This document shows positions 42,602-52,717 of a stretch of DNA of 64,000 nt, one piece after another. Each line of letters opens with the position of its first letter. Position 1 is the first letter of the stretch. Origin of the DNA: Curtobacterium sp. 458 (GTDB lineage Bacteria > Actinomycetota > Actinomycetes > Actinomycetales > Microbacteriaceae); the NCBI RefSeq assembly GCF_030406605.1, contig NZ_CP129104.1:2555830-2619829 (forward strand), read 5' to 3'. A program made the translations under genes and the position numbers. The notes under the pieces were generated by a model. The model had not been told where the DNA came from, made no database searches, and worked only from the letters and a program-made list of their open reading frames with translations.

Positions 42602-43357
42602 ATGACCGCCGCCCCCGCCGCCCGCCCGAAGCGCCGCCGCTGGCCGATCGTCCTCGTCGTCGTGCTCGTCGTCCTCGCCGCCCTCGTGGTGATCGCCGAG
42701 TTCGTCCTCCGCGGTGTCGTCGACCGGATCATCGCCCAACAGGTCGAGCAGTCGCTCCCCGAGGGCACCACCGGTCAGGTCGACGCGCACGCGGACGGCA
42801 TCGTCATCCCGCAGCTCATCGGCGGGACGCTCGACCAGGTCGAGATCTCCTCGCGGAAGATCACGGTCGACGGCATCCCGCTCGCCGCCGACGTCACCGT
42901 GCACGACGTGCCCGTCGACGGCAAGGGGGACGTACGCGACCTCGACGGCACCGTGACCCTCGCCTCGAGCAGCGTCTCCGACCTCGCGAAGTACAGCCCG
43001 CTGTTCGAACGCCTGAAGCTCGTCGACGGCGGGGTCGAGCTCTCCGGCAAGACGGCCGTCCTCGGCTACGACATCACCTACGCCGCGCGCGGCGACGTCG
43101 TGACGCAGGACGACGGCAAGGGCGTGACGATCACCCCGAAGAGCGTCCGCATCACCAACTCGTCGCTCGGCCTCAAGGTCGACTCGATCCCCGGCGTCAC
43201 GAACGTCCCGGTCGAGGTGTGCACCGCACGCTTCCTGCCGTCCCAGCTCGCGGTGCGCGACCTCGACATCACGGCACGCGACGCGACCGTCCGCGTCACC
43301 GCGGACTCCCTGCCACTCAGCGAGGAAGGGCTGCGGTCCGTGGGGTCCTGCTCGTAA
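42602..43357 (+). CDS. DUF2993 (LmeA-like) membrane-anchored protein
   Basis: 251 residues: a short basic tail RPKRRRW, one membrane anchor (about 15-36), then an extracytoplasmic beta-rich domain (VVDRIIAQQVEQSLPEG, GGTLDQVEISSRKITVDGIPLAADVTVHDVPVD) typical of DUF2993. This family, which includes mycobacterial LmeA, is thought to act on or bind lipids in the envelope. Precedes lysA on the same strand, with a separate promoter for lysA. Confidence 0.8.
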   Translation: MTAAPAARPKRRRWPIVLVVVLVVLAALVVIAEFVLRGVVDRIIAQQVEQSLPEGTTGQVDAHADGIVIPQLIGGTLDQVEISSRKITVDGIPLAADVTVHDVPVDGKGDVRDLDGTVTLASSSVSDLAKYSPLFERLKLVDGGVELSGKTAVLGYDITYAARGDVVTQDDGKGVTITPKSVRITNSSLGLKVDSIPGVTNVPVEVCTARFLPSQLAVRDLDITARDATVRVTADSLPLSEEGLRSVGSCS

Positions 43358-43359
43358 CA

Positions 43360-43372
43360 CCGGACGGGAGGC
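43360..43372 (+). repeat. Half copy of the GGAGGC hairpin family
   Basis: CCGGACGGGAGGC immediately after the DUF2993 stop, without a matching right arm. It lies just upstream of the lysA -10 box. Confidence 0.55.
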
Positions 43373-43386
43373 TCCTCACGGCTCGG

Positions 43387-43392
43387 TAGGAT
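43387..43392 (+). promoter_or_regulatory. -10 box (TAGGAT) of leaderless lysA promoter
   Basis: GGTAGGATCG, 8 bases before GTG 43401, identical in wording and spacing to the argS promoter. Confidence 0.55.
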
Positions 43393-43400
43393 CGGGTCCC

Positions 43401-44825
43401 GTGAGCGAGAACCCCCTTGCCCCGCCGCGGCTGCGGTTCCCGACGGACGCCTCCGCGCTGACGGCGCGCATCTGGCCCGCGTCCGCGACCCGGACGGACG
43501 ACGGCGAGCTCGCCGTGGGCGGGATCACCGCATCGGACCTCGCCCGGCAGTTCGGCACACCCCTCTACGTGGTCGACGAGCGCGACGTGCAGTCCCGAGC
43601 CGTGCGTGTGCGGACCGCCTTCTCGGACGCGTTCGGCCGGATCGGCACCCGTGCGCACGTCTACTACGCCGGCAAGGCGTTCCTGACGACCCAGGTCGCC
43701 GCGTGGATGGCCGAGGCGGACCTCCGCGTCGACGTCTGCACCGGCGGGGAGCTCGCGGTCGCCCTGGCCGGCGGTGTCGACCCGGGGATGCTCGGCTTCC
43801 ACGGCAACGACAAGTCCGACGCCGAGATCGCCCGCGCCGTCGAGGTCGGGGTCGGCACGATCGTCCTCGACAGCCACGAGGAGGTGCAGCGCGTCGCCCG
43901 GGCCGCCGCCGACGCCGGTGTCGTGCAGCGCGTCCGCATCCGGATTAACAGCGGTGTGCACGCCTCCACGCACGAGTACCTCGCCACCGCCCGCGAGGAC
44001 CAGAAGTTCGGCATCCCGCTGACCGAGGCCGAGCAGGCCGCGGCGGCGGTCCGCGCGGAGCCCTCCCTCGCGTTCGTCGGCCTGCACTCGCACATCGGCT
44101 CGCAGATCTTCGACGAGTCCGGCTTCCGCGAGGCCGCCCGGCGCCTCATGGACGTGCACGCAGCGCTCGTGGCCACGGGGCCGGTGCCGGAGCTCAACCT
44201 CGGCGGAGGATGGGGCATCGACTACACCGAGGCCGACTCGGCGTTCGCGCCCGAGGACGTCGCCGAGGCCCTCGCCACGATCGTCGCCGAGGCCTGCGCG
44301 GAACGCGGGATCCCGGTGCCCGAGATCGCGGTGGAACCCGGTCGGTACATCGTCGGCCCCGCCGGCATCACGCTCTACTCCGTCGGCACGATCAAGCCCG
44401 TGACGCTGGAGCTCGACGCGCCCGTGTCCGAGGCGACCGCGACCCGCACGTACGTGTCCGTCGACGGCGGCATGAGCGACAACGCCCGCCCCGCGCTGTA
44501 CGGCGCCGACTACACCGCCCGTCTCGTCCGGAGCTCGGACGCGCCGGCGGTGCTCAGCCGGGTCGTCGGCAAGCACTGCGAGAGCGGCGACGTCGTCGTG
44601 CAGGACGAGTACCTGCCGGGCGACGTGCACCGCGGCGACCTCCTCGCGGTCGCCGCGACCGGTGCCTACTGCTGGAGCCTCGCGAGCAACTACAACCACG
44701 TCGGTCGCCCGCCGGTCGTCGCCGTGGCGGACGGCACAGCCCGTATCCTCGTCCGGGGCGAGTCGATCGACGACCTGCTCGCCCGTGACACCGGGGTCGT
44801 CCCCGCACCCGGCCCCGGCCGGTGA
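43401..44825 (+). CDS. lysA: Diaminopimelate decarboxylase
   Basis: 474 residues from GTG 43401. The PLP lysine is Lys92 in YYAGKAF. Further motifs are GFHGNDKSD, LHSHIGSQIFD, LNLGGGWGIDYT, EPGRYIVGPAG and CESGDVV, whose Cys completes the active site of the partner subunit. It makes L-lysine from meso-diaminopimelate, the last step of the pathway. First gene of the lysA-hom-thrC-thrB cluster. Confidence 0.96.
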   Translation: MSENPLAPPRLRFPTDASALTARIWPASATRTDDGELAVGGITASDLARQFGTPLYVVDERDVQSRAVRVRTAFSDAFGRIGTRAHVYYAGKAFLTTQVAAWMAEADLRVDVCTGGELAVALAGGVDPGMLGFHGNDKSDAEIARAVEVGVGTIVLDSHEEVQRVARAAADAGVVQRVRIRINSGVHASTHEYLATAREDQKFGIPLTEAEQAAAAVRAEPSLAFVGLHSHIGSQIFDESGFREAARRLMDVHAALVATGPVPELNLGGGWGIDYTEADSAFAPEDVAEALATIVAEACAERGIPVPEIAVEPGRYIVGPAGITLYSVGTIKPVTLELDAPVSEATATRTYVSVDGGMSDNARPALYGADYTARLVRSSDAPAVLSRVVGKHCESGDVVVQDEYLPGDVHRGDLLAVAATGAYCWSLASNYNHVGRPPVVAVADGTARILVRGESIDDLLARDTGVVPAPGPGR

Positions 44826-44854
44826 CACACCCGAACGACAGGAACCACCCCCAG

Positions 44855-46186
44855 ATGATCGAATACCGCAACGTCCGCGTCGCCCTGCTCGGAGCCGGCT
44901 CGGTCGGGTCGCAGGTGGCGCGGCTCCTCCTGGAGCACGGCGACGAACTCGCCTCGCGTGCCGGCGCCGGCCTCGAGCTCGTCGGGATCGCCGTCCGCGA
45001 CACCGAGGCGGAGCGGGACGTCGACCTGCCGAAGGACCTCTTCACGACCGACGCCGAGTCGCTGATCCTGGGTGCCGACATCGTCGTCGAGCTCATCGGC
45101 GGCATCGAGCCGGCGCGGACGCTCGTCCTCCAGGCGCTGCAGTCCGGCGCGGACGTCGTCACGGGCAACAAGGCGCTCCTCGCGACCCACGGACCGGAGC
45201 TCTTCGCCGCCGCCGAGCAGGTGGGTGCGCAGCTCTACTACGAGGCCGCCGTCGCCGGGGCGATCCCGATCATCCGCCCGCTGCACGACTCCCTCGCCGG
45301 TGACCGCATCGTCCGCATCATGGGCATCGTCAACGGCACCACGAACTTCATCCTCGACCTGATGGACCGCCAGGGCGCGACGTTCGAGGACGCCCTCGCC
45401 ACCGCGACCGAGCTCGGGTACGCCGAGGCCGACCCGACCGCCGACATCGAGGGCTACGACGCCGCGCAGAAGGCCGCGATCCTCGCCTCGCTCGCGTTCC
45501 ACACCTCGGTGCCGCTCGTCGCCGTCCACCGGGAGGGCATCACCGCGATCACGATCGACCAGGTCCGCGCGGCCCGGAAGGCCGGCTACGTCGTGAAGAT
45601 CCTCGCGACGGCCGAGCGCCTGACCGACGAGGACGGCCGCGAGGGCGTCTCCGCCCGCGTCTACCCGGCGCTCGTGCCGGAGTCGCACCCGCTCGCGAGC
45701 GTGCACGGCGCGAAGAACGCCGTGTTCGTCGAGGCCGAGGCCGCTGGCGACCTCATGTTCTACGGCGCCGGAGCCGGCGGCGTCGAGACGGCCTCCGCCG
45801 TCCTCGGCGACCTCGTGTCCGCCGCGCGCCGACACGTCATCGGCGGCCCCGGCGTCGCCGAGTCGACCCAGGCGGACCTGCCCGTGTTCCCGATCGGGAC
45901 CGTGCGCACCCGCTACCAGATCACGCTCGACGTCGCGGACGCCCCCGGTGTCCTGTCGACGGTCGCGGGCGTCCTGGCCAAGCACGGCGTCAGCGTGGAG
46001 ACGGTCGAACAGACCAGCGCGCTGCAGACGGACGCTCCCGGTGCCGACCGCACCGGTGCGACCGCGACGCTCGTCATCGGCACCCACCTGGCGCGCGAGT
46101 CCGACCTCGACGACACCGTGGTGGCGCTCCGCAACGAGGACGTCGTCGCCGAGATCACCAGCGTGTTGCGGGTCGTCGGCGGCTGA
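44855..46186 (+). CDS. hom: Homoserine dehydrogenase
   Basis: 443 residues from ATG 44855, with AGGAA 11 bases upstream. GTG 44822, overlapping the lysA stop as GTGA, would add 11 residues. NAD(P) motif [10 protein letters not shown] (11-20); catalytic domain with [55 protein letters not shown]-terminal ACT domain (about 353-430) gives feedback control, by threonine in relatives. It reduces aspartate semialdehyde to homoserine. Confidence 0.95.
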   Translation: MIEYRNVRVALLGAGSVGSQVARLLLEHGDELASRAGAGLELVGIAVRDTEAERDVDLPKDLFTTDAESLILGADIVVELIGGIEPARTLVLQALQSGADVVTGNKALLATHGPELFAAAEQVGAQLYYEAAVAGAIPIIRPLHDSLAGDRIVRIMGIVNGTTNFILDLMDRQGATFEDALATATELGYAEADPTADIEGYDAAQKAAILASLAFHTSVPLVAVHREGITAITIDQVRAARKAGYVVKILATAERLTDEDGREGVSARVYPALVPESHPLASVHGAKNAVFVEAEAAGDLMFYGAGAGGVETASAVLGDLVSAARRHVIGGPGVAESTQADLPVFPIGTVRTRYQITLDVADAPGVLSTVAGVLAKHGVSVETVEQTSALQTDAPGADRTGATATLVIGTHLARESDLDDTVVALRNEDVVAEITSVLRVVGG

Positions 46187-46239
46187 GCCGCACGCACCCC
46201 CACGCACCCGAACAGCACACCGATACAAAGGGGAGCCTG

Positions 46240-47319
46240 ATGGCCCACCAGTGGCAGGGAGTCCTGCGCGAGTACGCCGACCGTCTCGACGTGACCGAGG
46301 CGACGCCCGTCGTCACCCTCGGCGAGGGCGGCACCCCGCTCATCCCGGCGCGACGGCTCTCCGAGCGCACCGGGGCGGACGTCTACGTCAAGTTCGAGGG
46401 CATGAACCCGACGGGTTCGTTCAAGGACCGCGGCATGACGATGGCGATCTCGAAGGCCGTCGAGCACGGCGCCAAGGCCGTCATCTGCGCCTCGACCGGC
46501 AACACGAGTGCGTCGGCCGCCGCGTACGCCACGCACGCGGGCATCACCGCCGCGGTGCTCGTCCCCGAGGGCAAGATCGCGATGGGCAAGCTCAGCCAGG
46601 CGATCGCGCACGACGGGCAGCTGCTCCAGGTGCAGGGCAACTTCGACGACTGCCTCGACATCGCGCGCGACCTCGCGGCGAACTACCCGGTGCACCTCGT
46701 CAACTCGGTGAACAACGACCGCATCGAGGGTCAGAAGACCGCTGCGTTCGAGGTCGTCGACGTCCTCGGTGACGCGCCGGACTTCCACTTCCTGCCCGTC
46801 GGCAACGCCGGCAACTACACGGCGTACTCCCGCGGCTACCGCGAGGACGTCGCCGCCGGTCGTTCGTCGAAGCTCCCGCGCATGTTCGGCTTCCAAGCCG
46901 CAGGCTCGGCCCCGATCGTCCGCGGTGAGGTCGTCCCGAAGCCCGAGACGATCGCGTCCGCCATCCGCATCGGCAACCCCGCCTCGTGGCAGTACGCCCT
47001 CGACGCGCGCGAGGAGACCGACGGCTACTTCGGCGCCATCTCCGACGAGGCGATCCTCGCCGCGCACCACATCCTGTCGGCCGAGGTCGGCGTCTTCGTC
47101 GAGCCGGCCTCCGCGATCGGTGTCGCCGGGCTCCTCGAGCGCGCTGATGCCGGTGTCGTCGGCAAGGGCGCGAAGGTCGTCATCACGGTGACCGGCCACG
47201 GCCTGAAGGACCCGCAGTGGGCCCTCCGCACCGAGGACGGCAGCGAGGTCCAGCCCACGGTCGTGCCGGTGGACACGAAGTCCGTCGCCGACGTGCTCGG
47301 ACTGGTCGGCGCCGAGTGA
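46240..47319 (+). CDS. thrC: Threonine synthase
   Basis: 359 residues. The PLP lysine is Lys62 in [27 protein letters not shown], the phosphate-binding [10 protein letters not shown] and a GHGLKDP segment are visible. It is the shorter, non-plant-type enzyme of actinobacteria. It converts O-phosphohomoserine to threonine. A CGATACAAAGGGGAG segment just upstream supplies the ribosome site. Confidence 0.95.
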   Translation: MAHQWQGVLREYADRLDVTEATPVVTLGEGGTPLIPARRLSERTGADVYVKFEGMNPTGSFKDRGMTMAISKAVEHGAKAVICASTGNTSASAAAYATHAGITAAVLVPEGKIAMGKLSQAIAHDGQLLQVQGNFDDCLDIARDLAANYPVHLVNSVNNDRIEGQKTAAFEVVDVLGDAPDFHFLPVGNAGNYTAYSRGYREDVAAGRSSKLPRMFGFQAAGSAPIVRGEVVPKPETIASAIRIGNPASWQYALDAREETDGYFGAISDEAILAAHHILSAEVGVFVEPASAIGVAGLLERADAGVVGKGAKVVITVTGHGLKDPQWALRTEDGSEVQPTVVPVDTKSVADVLGLVGAE

Positions 47320-48311
47320 GCACGCACCGCTCGTCCGGACCGGGGGAGGGCGCGACCGCCCAGCACGCTGTACCGGCCGGACGGGCGGTACGCGTCCGGG
47401 TGCCGGCGACGTCGGCGAACCTCGGGCCGGGGTTCGACTCGCTCGGGCTCGCGCTGTCGCTGTACGACGAGGTGACCGTGCGTGTCCGGCCGGAGCCCGG
47501 TGCGACCGTGACGGTCGAGGGCGTCGGTGCCGGCGAGGTCGCCACGGACGACACCAACCTCGTCGTCCAGGCCGTCCGCCGAGGGCTCGCGGCCGGTGGC
47601 GTGACCGAGCAGCCGGGTCTCGAGCTGCACGCGGTCAACGCCATCCCGCACGGCCGCGGACTCGGGTCGAGCGCGGCGGCGATCGTCGCCGGACTCATGG
47701 CGGCGCGGGGTCTCCTCGCGGGGGTCGTCGACCTCGACGCCTCGACGCTCCTGACGCTCGCCACGGAGATGGAGGGGCACCCGGACAACGTCGCGCCGGC
47801 GCTCTTCGGCGGCCTCACCATCGCATGGATGACCGCGGACGGGCCGGCGTACAAGCGGCTGCTCGTGCACCGCGGCGTCTCGCCGGTGGTCTTCGTGCCG
47901 ACCTCGACGCTGTCGACCAAGCTCGCACGGTCCCTGCAGCCCGCGAGCGTGCCCCACGAGGACGCCGCGTTCAACGTGTCGCGGTCGGCGCTCCTCGTCG
48001 CGGCACTGATCCAGAGCCCCGAGCTGCTCCTGGCGGCGACCGAGGACCGTCTGCACCAGGCGTACCGGGCGAGCGCCATGCCCGAGACCGACGCGCTCAT
48101 CGGGCTCCTGCGGCAGCACGGGCTCGCGGCGGTCGTCTCCGGGGCCGGCCCGAGCCTCCTCGTCCTCGGCAGCGATCCGGCGCAGCGGCTCACCGCGGCG
48201 GACCTCGTGACGCGACACGCGGAGTCGGACTGGCGCCCGCTCATGCTGGCCGTGGACCTGGGTGGTGCTACAGTGGCAGCGCACTCGGCGCTCCAAGCCG
48301 ATCCCGCATAG
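47316..48311 (+). CDS. thrB: Homoserine kinase
   Basis: 331 residues from GTG 47316 overlapping the thrC stop (GTGA). GHMP-kinase motifs: [17 protein letters not shown], the ATP loop [16 protein letters not shown] (111-126) and the C-terminal [12 protein letters not shown]. It phosphorylates homoserine for ThrC. The first 20 residues are probably disordered. Confidence 0.95.
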   Translation: MSTHRSSGPGEGATAQHAVPAGRAVRVRVPATSANLGPGFDSLGLALSLYDEVTVRVRPEPGATVTVEGVGAGEVATDDTNLVVQAVRRGLAAGGVTEQPGLELHAVNAIPHGRGLGSSAAAIVAGLMAARGLLAGVVDLDASTLLTLATEMEGHPDNVAPALFGGLTIAWMTADGPAYKRLLVHRGVSPVVFVPTSTLSTKLARSLQPASVPHEDAAFNVSRSALLVAALIQSPELLLAATEDRLHQAYRASAMPETDALIGLLRQHGLAAVVSGAGPSLLVLGSDPAQRLTAADLVTRHAESDWRPLMLAVDLGGATVAAHSALQADPA

Positions 48312-48385
48312 GCAGCAGGAACGATCCTCGCCGGTGCAGGGTCCGGTGCGCGGGGGCAATCTCTTTCTGATCACCGTTTCCCGGT

Positions 48386-48421
48386 CCGTCGTCTGAACGA
48401 CGGTCAGTGCACCCCTGTGCA
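48386..48421 (+). promoter_or_regulatory. Hairpins in the rho leader
   Basis: The 163-base region before rho has a 7-bp hairpin with tetraloop CTGA (48386-48403) and a TGCAC/GTGCA stem (48408-48421). Rho is autoregulated at its leader in E. coli; the same is possible here. Confidence 0.35.
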
Positions 48422-48474
48422 TCCGGGGCGGTGGAAACTCTCCGCGTTCTGCGGTTCGAAAGGAAACACCGACC

Positions 48475-50673
48475 TTGACGAACGTCAACGACTCCACCCC
48501 GGTGGAGATCCCCAGCGACCTGCGCGCCCTCCGCCTCCCGGAGCTCCAGCGCATCGCTTCCTCCCTCGGCATCACGGGCCTGTCGAAGATGCGCAAGGGC
48601 GACCTCATCGCCACGATCGAGGACAAGCGCCCCGCGACGGCCGACGCCCCCGCCGCCGAGGCCCCGGTCGTCGAGCAGCCGACGCTGCCCGAGCCCGCCA
48701 CCGAGCAGCTGACGGCCGAGCCGGCCGCTGCGCCGGAGCCGGCCGCCCAGCAGCAGTCCGCGCAGGACGCGACCTCGGGCGCCGCCACCGGCGCCGAGGC
48801 GACCGACCAGCCGACCGGCGGCCGTGCGCGTCGCTCGCGCCGTGCCTCCTCGGCGGGCACCGTCAACGCGGCGCCGACGTCGGCGTCCGAGCACCAGAAC
48901 CACGGGCACACCGGCACCGAGGACCTCCTCGCCGGGCTCGACCAGGTCCGCGCCGAGAAGGACGCGCAAGAGGCCGCGCAGGCTGCCGGCCAGCGCCGCG
49001 GGCGCGGCCAGCAGCAGGACGGTCAGCAGCAGGGCGGCCAGCAGGCCGGCCAGGAGGCCCAGGACGACTCCGCCACGCAGGCGGGCGAGCAGGGCGGCGA
49101 GTCCGGCGAGGGCGACCAGCAGGGCGAGGGCGGCTCGCGTCGCGGACGCCGCAGCCGTGGTCGTGGTCGTGGGCGTGGCCAGAACGCCGAGAACGGCGAG
49201 CAGAACGGCCAGGGCGGCAACGGTCAGGGCGGGAACGGCCAGGGCGGCAACGACCAGCAGGGCCAACAGAAGCAGGACGACCAGAACGGTCAGCAGAAGC
49301 AGGGCCAGCAGAAGCAGAACGGCCAGCAGAAGCAGGACGACCAGAACGGTCAGCAGAAGCAGGGCCAGCAGAACGGCCAGCAGAAGCAGAACAACCAGAA
49401 CGGCCCGCAGCAGGACGCGCAGGAGGGCGAGGGCCGCAGCCGTCGTCAGCGTGACCGCAAGCGCGGCCGTGGCGGCCAGCAGGACGACCTCGAGCCGGAG
49501 GTCACCGAGGACGACGTCCTCATCCCGATCGCGGGCATCCTCGACGTCCTGGACAACTACGCCTTCGTGCGGACGACCGGTTACCTGCCCGGCCCGAGCG
49601 ACGTCTACGTCTCGCTCGGCCAGGTGAAGAAGTACCACCTCCGCAAGGGCGACGCGATCGTCGGCTCGATCAAGCAGCCCCAGGGCGGCGAGCAGCAGAG
49701 CCGTCAGAAGTACAACGCGCTCGTCAAGGTCGACACCGTCAACGGGCAGACCGCGGAGGAGGCGGCGGCCCGCAAGGACTTCTCCGACCTCACGCCCCTG
49801 TACCCGAACGAGCGTCTGCGCCTCGAGACCGAGCCGCAGAAGCTGTCGACGCGGATCATCGACCTCGTGTCGCCGATCGGCAAGGGCCAGCGCGGCCTCA
49901 TCGTCTCGCCGCCCAAGGCCGGCAAGACGGTCGTGCTCCAGGCCATCGCCAACGCGATCGCGAAGAACAACCCCGAGGCGCACCTCATGGTCGTGCTCGT
50001 GGACGAGCGGCCCGAAGAGGTCACCGACATGCAGCGCTCGGTGAAGGGCGAGGTCATCGCCTCGACCTTCGACCGTCCGGCGGAGGACCACACCACGGTC
50101 GCCGAGCTCGCCATCGAGCGTGCGAAGCGCCTGGTCGAGCTCGGTCACGACGTCGTCGTGCTGCTCGACTCGATCACGCGCCTCGGTCGCGCCTACAACC
50201 TGGCGACGCCGGCCTCCGGTCGCGTGCTCTCCGGTGGCGTCGACTCGGCCGCGCTCTACCCGCCGAAGCGCTTCTTCGGCGCGGCGCGCAACATCGAGGA
50301 CGGCGGCTCGCTGACCATCCTCGCGACCGCGCTCGTCGAGACCGGATCCAAGATGGACGAGGTCATCTTCGAGGAGTTCAAGGGCACCGGCAACATGGAG
50401 CTCCGCCTCAACCGCCACCTCGCGGACAAGCGGATCTTCCCGGCCGTCGACGTCAACGCCTCCGGCACCCGTCGCGAGGAGCAGCTGCTCTCCGCCGACG
50501 AGGTCAAGATCACGTGGCGCCTGCGCCGGGCCCTCGCCGGGCTCGACCCGCAGCAGGCCCTCGAGATCGTGCTGCGGAACCTCAAGGAGACGCAGTCGAA
50601 CGTCGAGTTCCTGGTCCAGGTGCAGAAGTCGGTCCCCACGACCGGCGGGCACCACAACGGCCACCAGGAGTAA
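48475..50673 (+). CDS. rho: Transcription termination factor Rho with large low-complexity insert
   Basis: 732 residues from TTG 48475, with AAAGGAAAC upstream. A Rho N-terminal helical domain (about 17-46) is followed by about 290 residues of acidic, basic and Gln/Asn/Gly-rich sequence, including QNGQQKQ and QGGNG repeats (about 238-317). Next come the RNA-binding cold-shock-like domain (from about 345, ILDVLDNYAFVR) and the RecA-type motor (SPPKAGKTVVLQ Walker A, VVLLDSITRLGRAYN). Actinobacterial Rho proteins are known for such inserts. Monocistronic start, then prfA 3 bases downstream. Confidence 0.96.
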   Translation: MTNVNDSTPVEIPSDLRALRLPELQRIASSLGITGLSKMRKGDLIATIEDKRPATADAPAAEAPVVEQPTLPEPATEQLTAEPAAAPEPAAQQQSAQDATSGAATGAEATDQPTGGRARRSRRASSAGTVNAAPTSASEHQNHGHTGTEDLLAGLDQVRAEKDAQEAAQAAGQRRGRGQQQDGQQQGGQQAGQEAQDDSATQAGEQGGESGEGDQQGEGGSRRGRRSRGRGRGRGQNAENGEQNGQGGNGQGGNGQGGNDQQGQQKQDDQNGQQKQGQQKQNGQQKQDDQNGQQKQGQQNGQQKQNNQNGPQQDAQEGEGRSRRQRDRKRGRGGQQDDLEPEVTEDDVLIPIAGILDVLDNYAFVRTTGYLPGPSDVYVSLGQVKKYHLRKGDAIVGSIKQPQGGEQQSRQKYNALVKVDTVNGQTAEEAAARKDFSDLTPLYPNERLRLETEPQKLSTRIIDLVSPIGKGQRGLIVSPPKAGKTVVLQAIANAIAKNNPEAHLMVVLVDERPEEVTDMQRSVKGEVIASTFDRPAEDHTTVAELAIERAKRLVELGHDVVVLLDSITRLGRAYNLATPASGRVLSGGVDSAALYPPKRFFGAARNIEDGGSLTILATALVETGSKMDEVIFEEFKGTGNMELRLNRHLADKRIFPAVDVNASGTRREEQLLSADEVKITWRLRRALAGLDPQQALEIVLRNLKETQSNVEFLVQVQKSVPTTGGHHNGHQE
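49186..49420. repeat. Gln/Asn/Gly codon repeat tract within rho
   Basis: Repeated CAGAACGG(T/C)CAGCAGAAGCAG and GGCCAGGGCGGCAAC words, in frame, with a duplicated QQKQDDQNGQQKQGQQ block. Copy number is a likely point of strain variation and assembly error. Confidence 0.85.
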
Positions 50674-50676
50674 CCG

Positions 50677-51759
50677 GTGTTCGAGTCGGTAGCGGGGCTG
50701 CTGGCGGAACACGAGGACCTGACGCAGCAGCTGTCGGACCCCGCGCTCCACGCCGATCCGGTCCGTGCGAAGAAGGTGAACCGGCGGTACGCCGAGCTCA
50801 ACCAGATCAAGTCCGCGTACGAGTCCTGGCAGGCGGCGGGGGACGACCTCGCCGCCGCCCGGGAACTCGCGCGCGAGGACGAGGCGTTCGCGGACGAGGT
50901 CCCCGCGCTCGAGGAGCAGCTGCAGGAGCGCCAGGAGCGTCTCCGTCGGCTGCTCATCCCGCGCGACCCCGACGACGGCCGCGACGTCATCATGGAGATC
51001 AAGGGCGGTGAGGGCGGCGAGGAGTCGGCGCTCTTCGCGGCCGACCTCCTGCGGATGTACTCGCACTACGCCGAGACGAAGGGCTGGAAGGTCGAGCTCC
51101 TCGAGCGCACCGAGTCCGACCTCGGCGGCTACAAGGACGTGCAGGTCGCGATCAAGTCGAACGCGACCGACCCGTCCCAGGGCGTCTGGGCGCACCTGAA
51201 GTACGAGGGTGGCGTGCACCGCGTGCAGCGGGTGCCGGCGACCGAGTCGCAGGGGCGCATCCACACGTCGACCACGGGCGTGCTGGTGTTCCCCGAGGTC
51301 GACGAGCCCGAAGAGGTCCAGATCAACCAGAACGACCTCAAGATCGACGTGTACCGGTCCTCCGGTCCCGGCGGTCAGTCGGTGAACACGACGGACTCCG
51401 CGGTCCGCATCACCCACCTGCCCACGGGCATCACGGTGGCGATGCAGAACGAGAAGTCGCAGCTGCAGAACCGCGAGGCCGGCATGCGCGTCCTCCGTGC
51501 ACGCATCCTCGCGAAGCAGCAGGAGGAGCTCGACGCGATCGCCTCGGACGCGCGCAAGTCGCAGATCCGCGGCATGGACCGTTCCGAGCGCATCCGCACG
51601 TACAACTTCCCGGAGAACCGCATCGCGGATCACCGGACCGGCTACAAGGCGTACGACCTCGACCGGGTGATGAACGGCGCGCTCGAACCCGTCATCCAGT
51701 CCGCCATCACGGCGGACGAAGAGGCCCGCCTGGCCGCCATCGGCGACCAGGACGCGTGA
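50677..51759 (+). CDS. prfA: Peptide chain release factor 1
   Basis: 360 residues from GTG 50677. The PAT tripeptide (RVPATESQG) marks RF1 rather than RF2, and the catalytic GGQ is in [10 protein letters not shown]. It terminates at UAA and UAG. It lies between rho and prmC, whose product methylates the GGQ glutamine. Confidence 0.96.
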   Translation: MFESVAGLLAEHEDLTQQLSDPALHADPVRAKKVNRRYAELNQIKSAYESWQAAGDDLAAARELAREDEAFADEVPALEEQLQERQERLRRLLIPRDPDDGRDVIMEIKGGEGGEESALFAADLLRMYSHYAETKGWKVELLERTESDLGGYKDVQVAIKSNATDPSQGVWAHLKYEGGVHRVQRVPATESQGRIHTSTTGVLVFPEVDEPEEVQINQNDLKIDVYRSSGPGGQSVNTTDSAVRITHLPTGITVAMQNEKSQLQNREAGMRVLRARILAKQQEELDAIASDARKSQIRGMDRSERIRTYNFPENRIADHRTGYKAYDLDRVMNGALEPVIQSAITADEEARLAAIGDQDA

Positions 51760-52658
51760 CCGAACCCCGCCGGGAGGCTCGGATCACCGCCGACACTCCC
51801 GTCCCGTTCGCTGCGGATCGCCTGCTCGAGCAGGCGACCGCGGCGCTCGACGGTGCCGGTGTCCCGACTCCACTGGTCGACGCCGAGCTCCTGCTCGCCT
51901 GGGCGACCGACACCTCGCGCGGCGCCGTCCAGGCCCGGGCGCTGACCGGGGGAGCGATCGCACCGGAGCACGTCGAGCGCTTCCGTCACGCGGTCGCTCG
52001 CCGGACCACCCGCGAGCCGCTCCAGCACATCACGGGCGAGGCGCACTTCCGTGCCCTCACGCTCGCGGTGGGACCGGGCGTGTTCGTCCCGCGACCAGAG
52101 ACCGAGGGCGTCGTGCAGTTCGGCATCGACGCGCTCCGCGCCACCGCGCTGCCCGCGCCCGTGGCCGTCGACCTGGGCTCCGGCAGCGGTGCCATCGCCA
52201 TCGCGATGGACACCGAGGTGCCGAACGCGGTCGTGTACGCGGTCGAGCGCTCACCCGAGGCCCTGCCGTGGACCCGACGCAACGTGGACGCCCACGGCGG
52301 CACCGTCCGGCTCGTCGAGGGCGACCTCGCCGACGCGCTGCCCGAGCTCGACGGCACCGTCTCCGTCGTCGTGTCGAACCCGCCGTACGTCCCCGACGAC
52401 ATGGTGCCGGTCGACCCCGAGGTCCGGGACCACGACCCGTCGCTCGCGCTGTACGGGGGAGCGGACGGCCTCGACGCCGTCCGTGCGCTCACCGAGACCG
52501 CCTGGCGCCTCCTCGTGCCCGGCGGCCTGCTCGTCGTCGAGCACGCGGAACAGCAGGGTGCGGGCGTCCGCGAGGTCCTCGCCGCGCGGGGGTTCCGTTC
52601 CCCGGAGACGCACGTCGACCTGACCGGCCGCGACCGCACCACGACGGCCACCCGCTGA
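51756..52658 (+). CDS. prmC: Release-factor glutamine N5-methyltransferase
   Basis: 300 residues from GTG 51756, overlapping the prfA stop (GTGA). An N-terminal helical domain ([28 protein letters not shown]) is followed by the SAM domain ([16 protein letters not shown]) with catalytic NPPY in [12 protein letters not shown]. It methylates the GGQ of release factors. Confidence 0.95.
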   Translation: MTEPRREARITADTPVPFAADRLLEQATAALDGAGVPTPLVDAELLLAWATDTSRGAVQARALTGGAIAPEHVERFRHAVARRTTREPLQHITGEAHFRALTLAVGPGVFVPRPETEGVVQFGIDALRATALPAPVAVDLGSGSGAIAIAMDTEVPNAVVYAVERSPEALPWTRRNVDAHGGTVRLVEGDLADALPELDGTVSVVVSNPPYVPDDMVPVDPEVRDHDPSLALYGGADGLDAVRALTETAWRLLVPGGLLVVEHAEQQGAGVREVLAARGFRSPETHVDLTGRDRTTTATR

Positions 52659-52680
52659 CGCGACCCGCGGGCGGACGCGA

Positions 52681-52698
52681 GCCGTGCCTCCCGGCCGG
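52681..52698. repeat. Half copy of the GCCTCC hairpin family
   Basis: GCCGTGCCTCCCGGCCGG between the convergent prmC and HAD genes, with only weak pairing upstream. Confidence 0.5.
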
Positions 52699-52717
52699 TC
52701 GTGACGCGGCGCGTCGA

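Noticed and set aside
49186..49420. Possible CRISPR-like repeat array
   Set aside because: The repeats are in frame, uneven in length and encode Gln/Asn/Gly within Rho; there are no unique spacers.
48268..51633. Open frame of 1121 codons antisense to rho and prfA
   Set aside because: It mirrors two well-conserved genes; its Leu/Val-rich text is the complement of Gln, Glu and Gly codons, and it has no domain logic.
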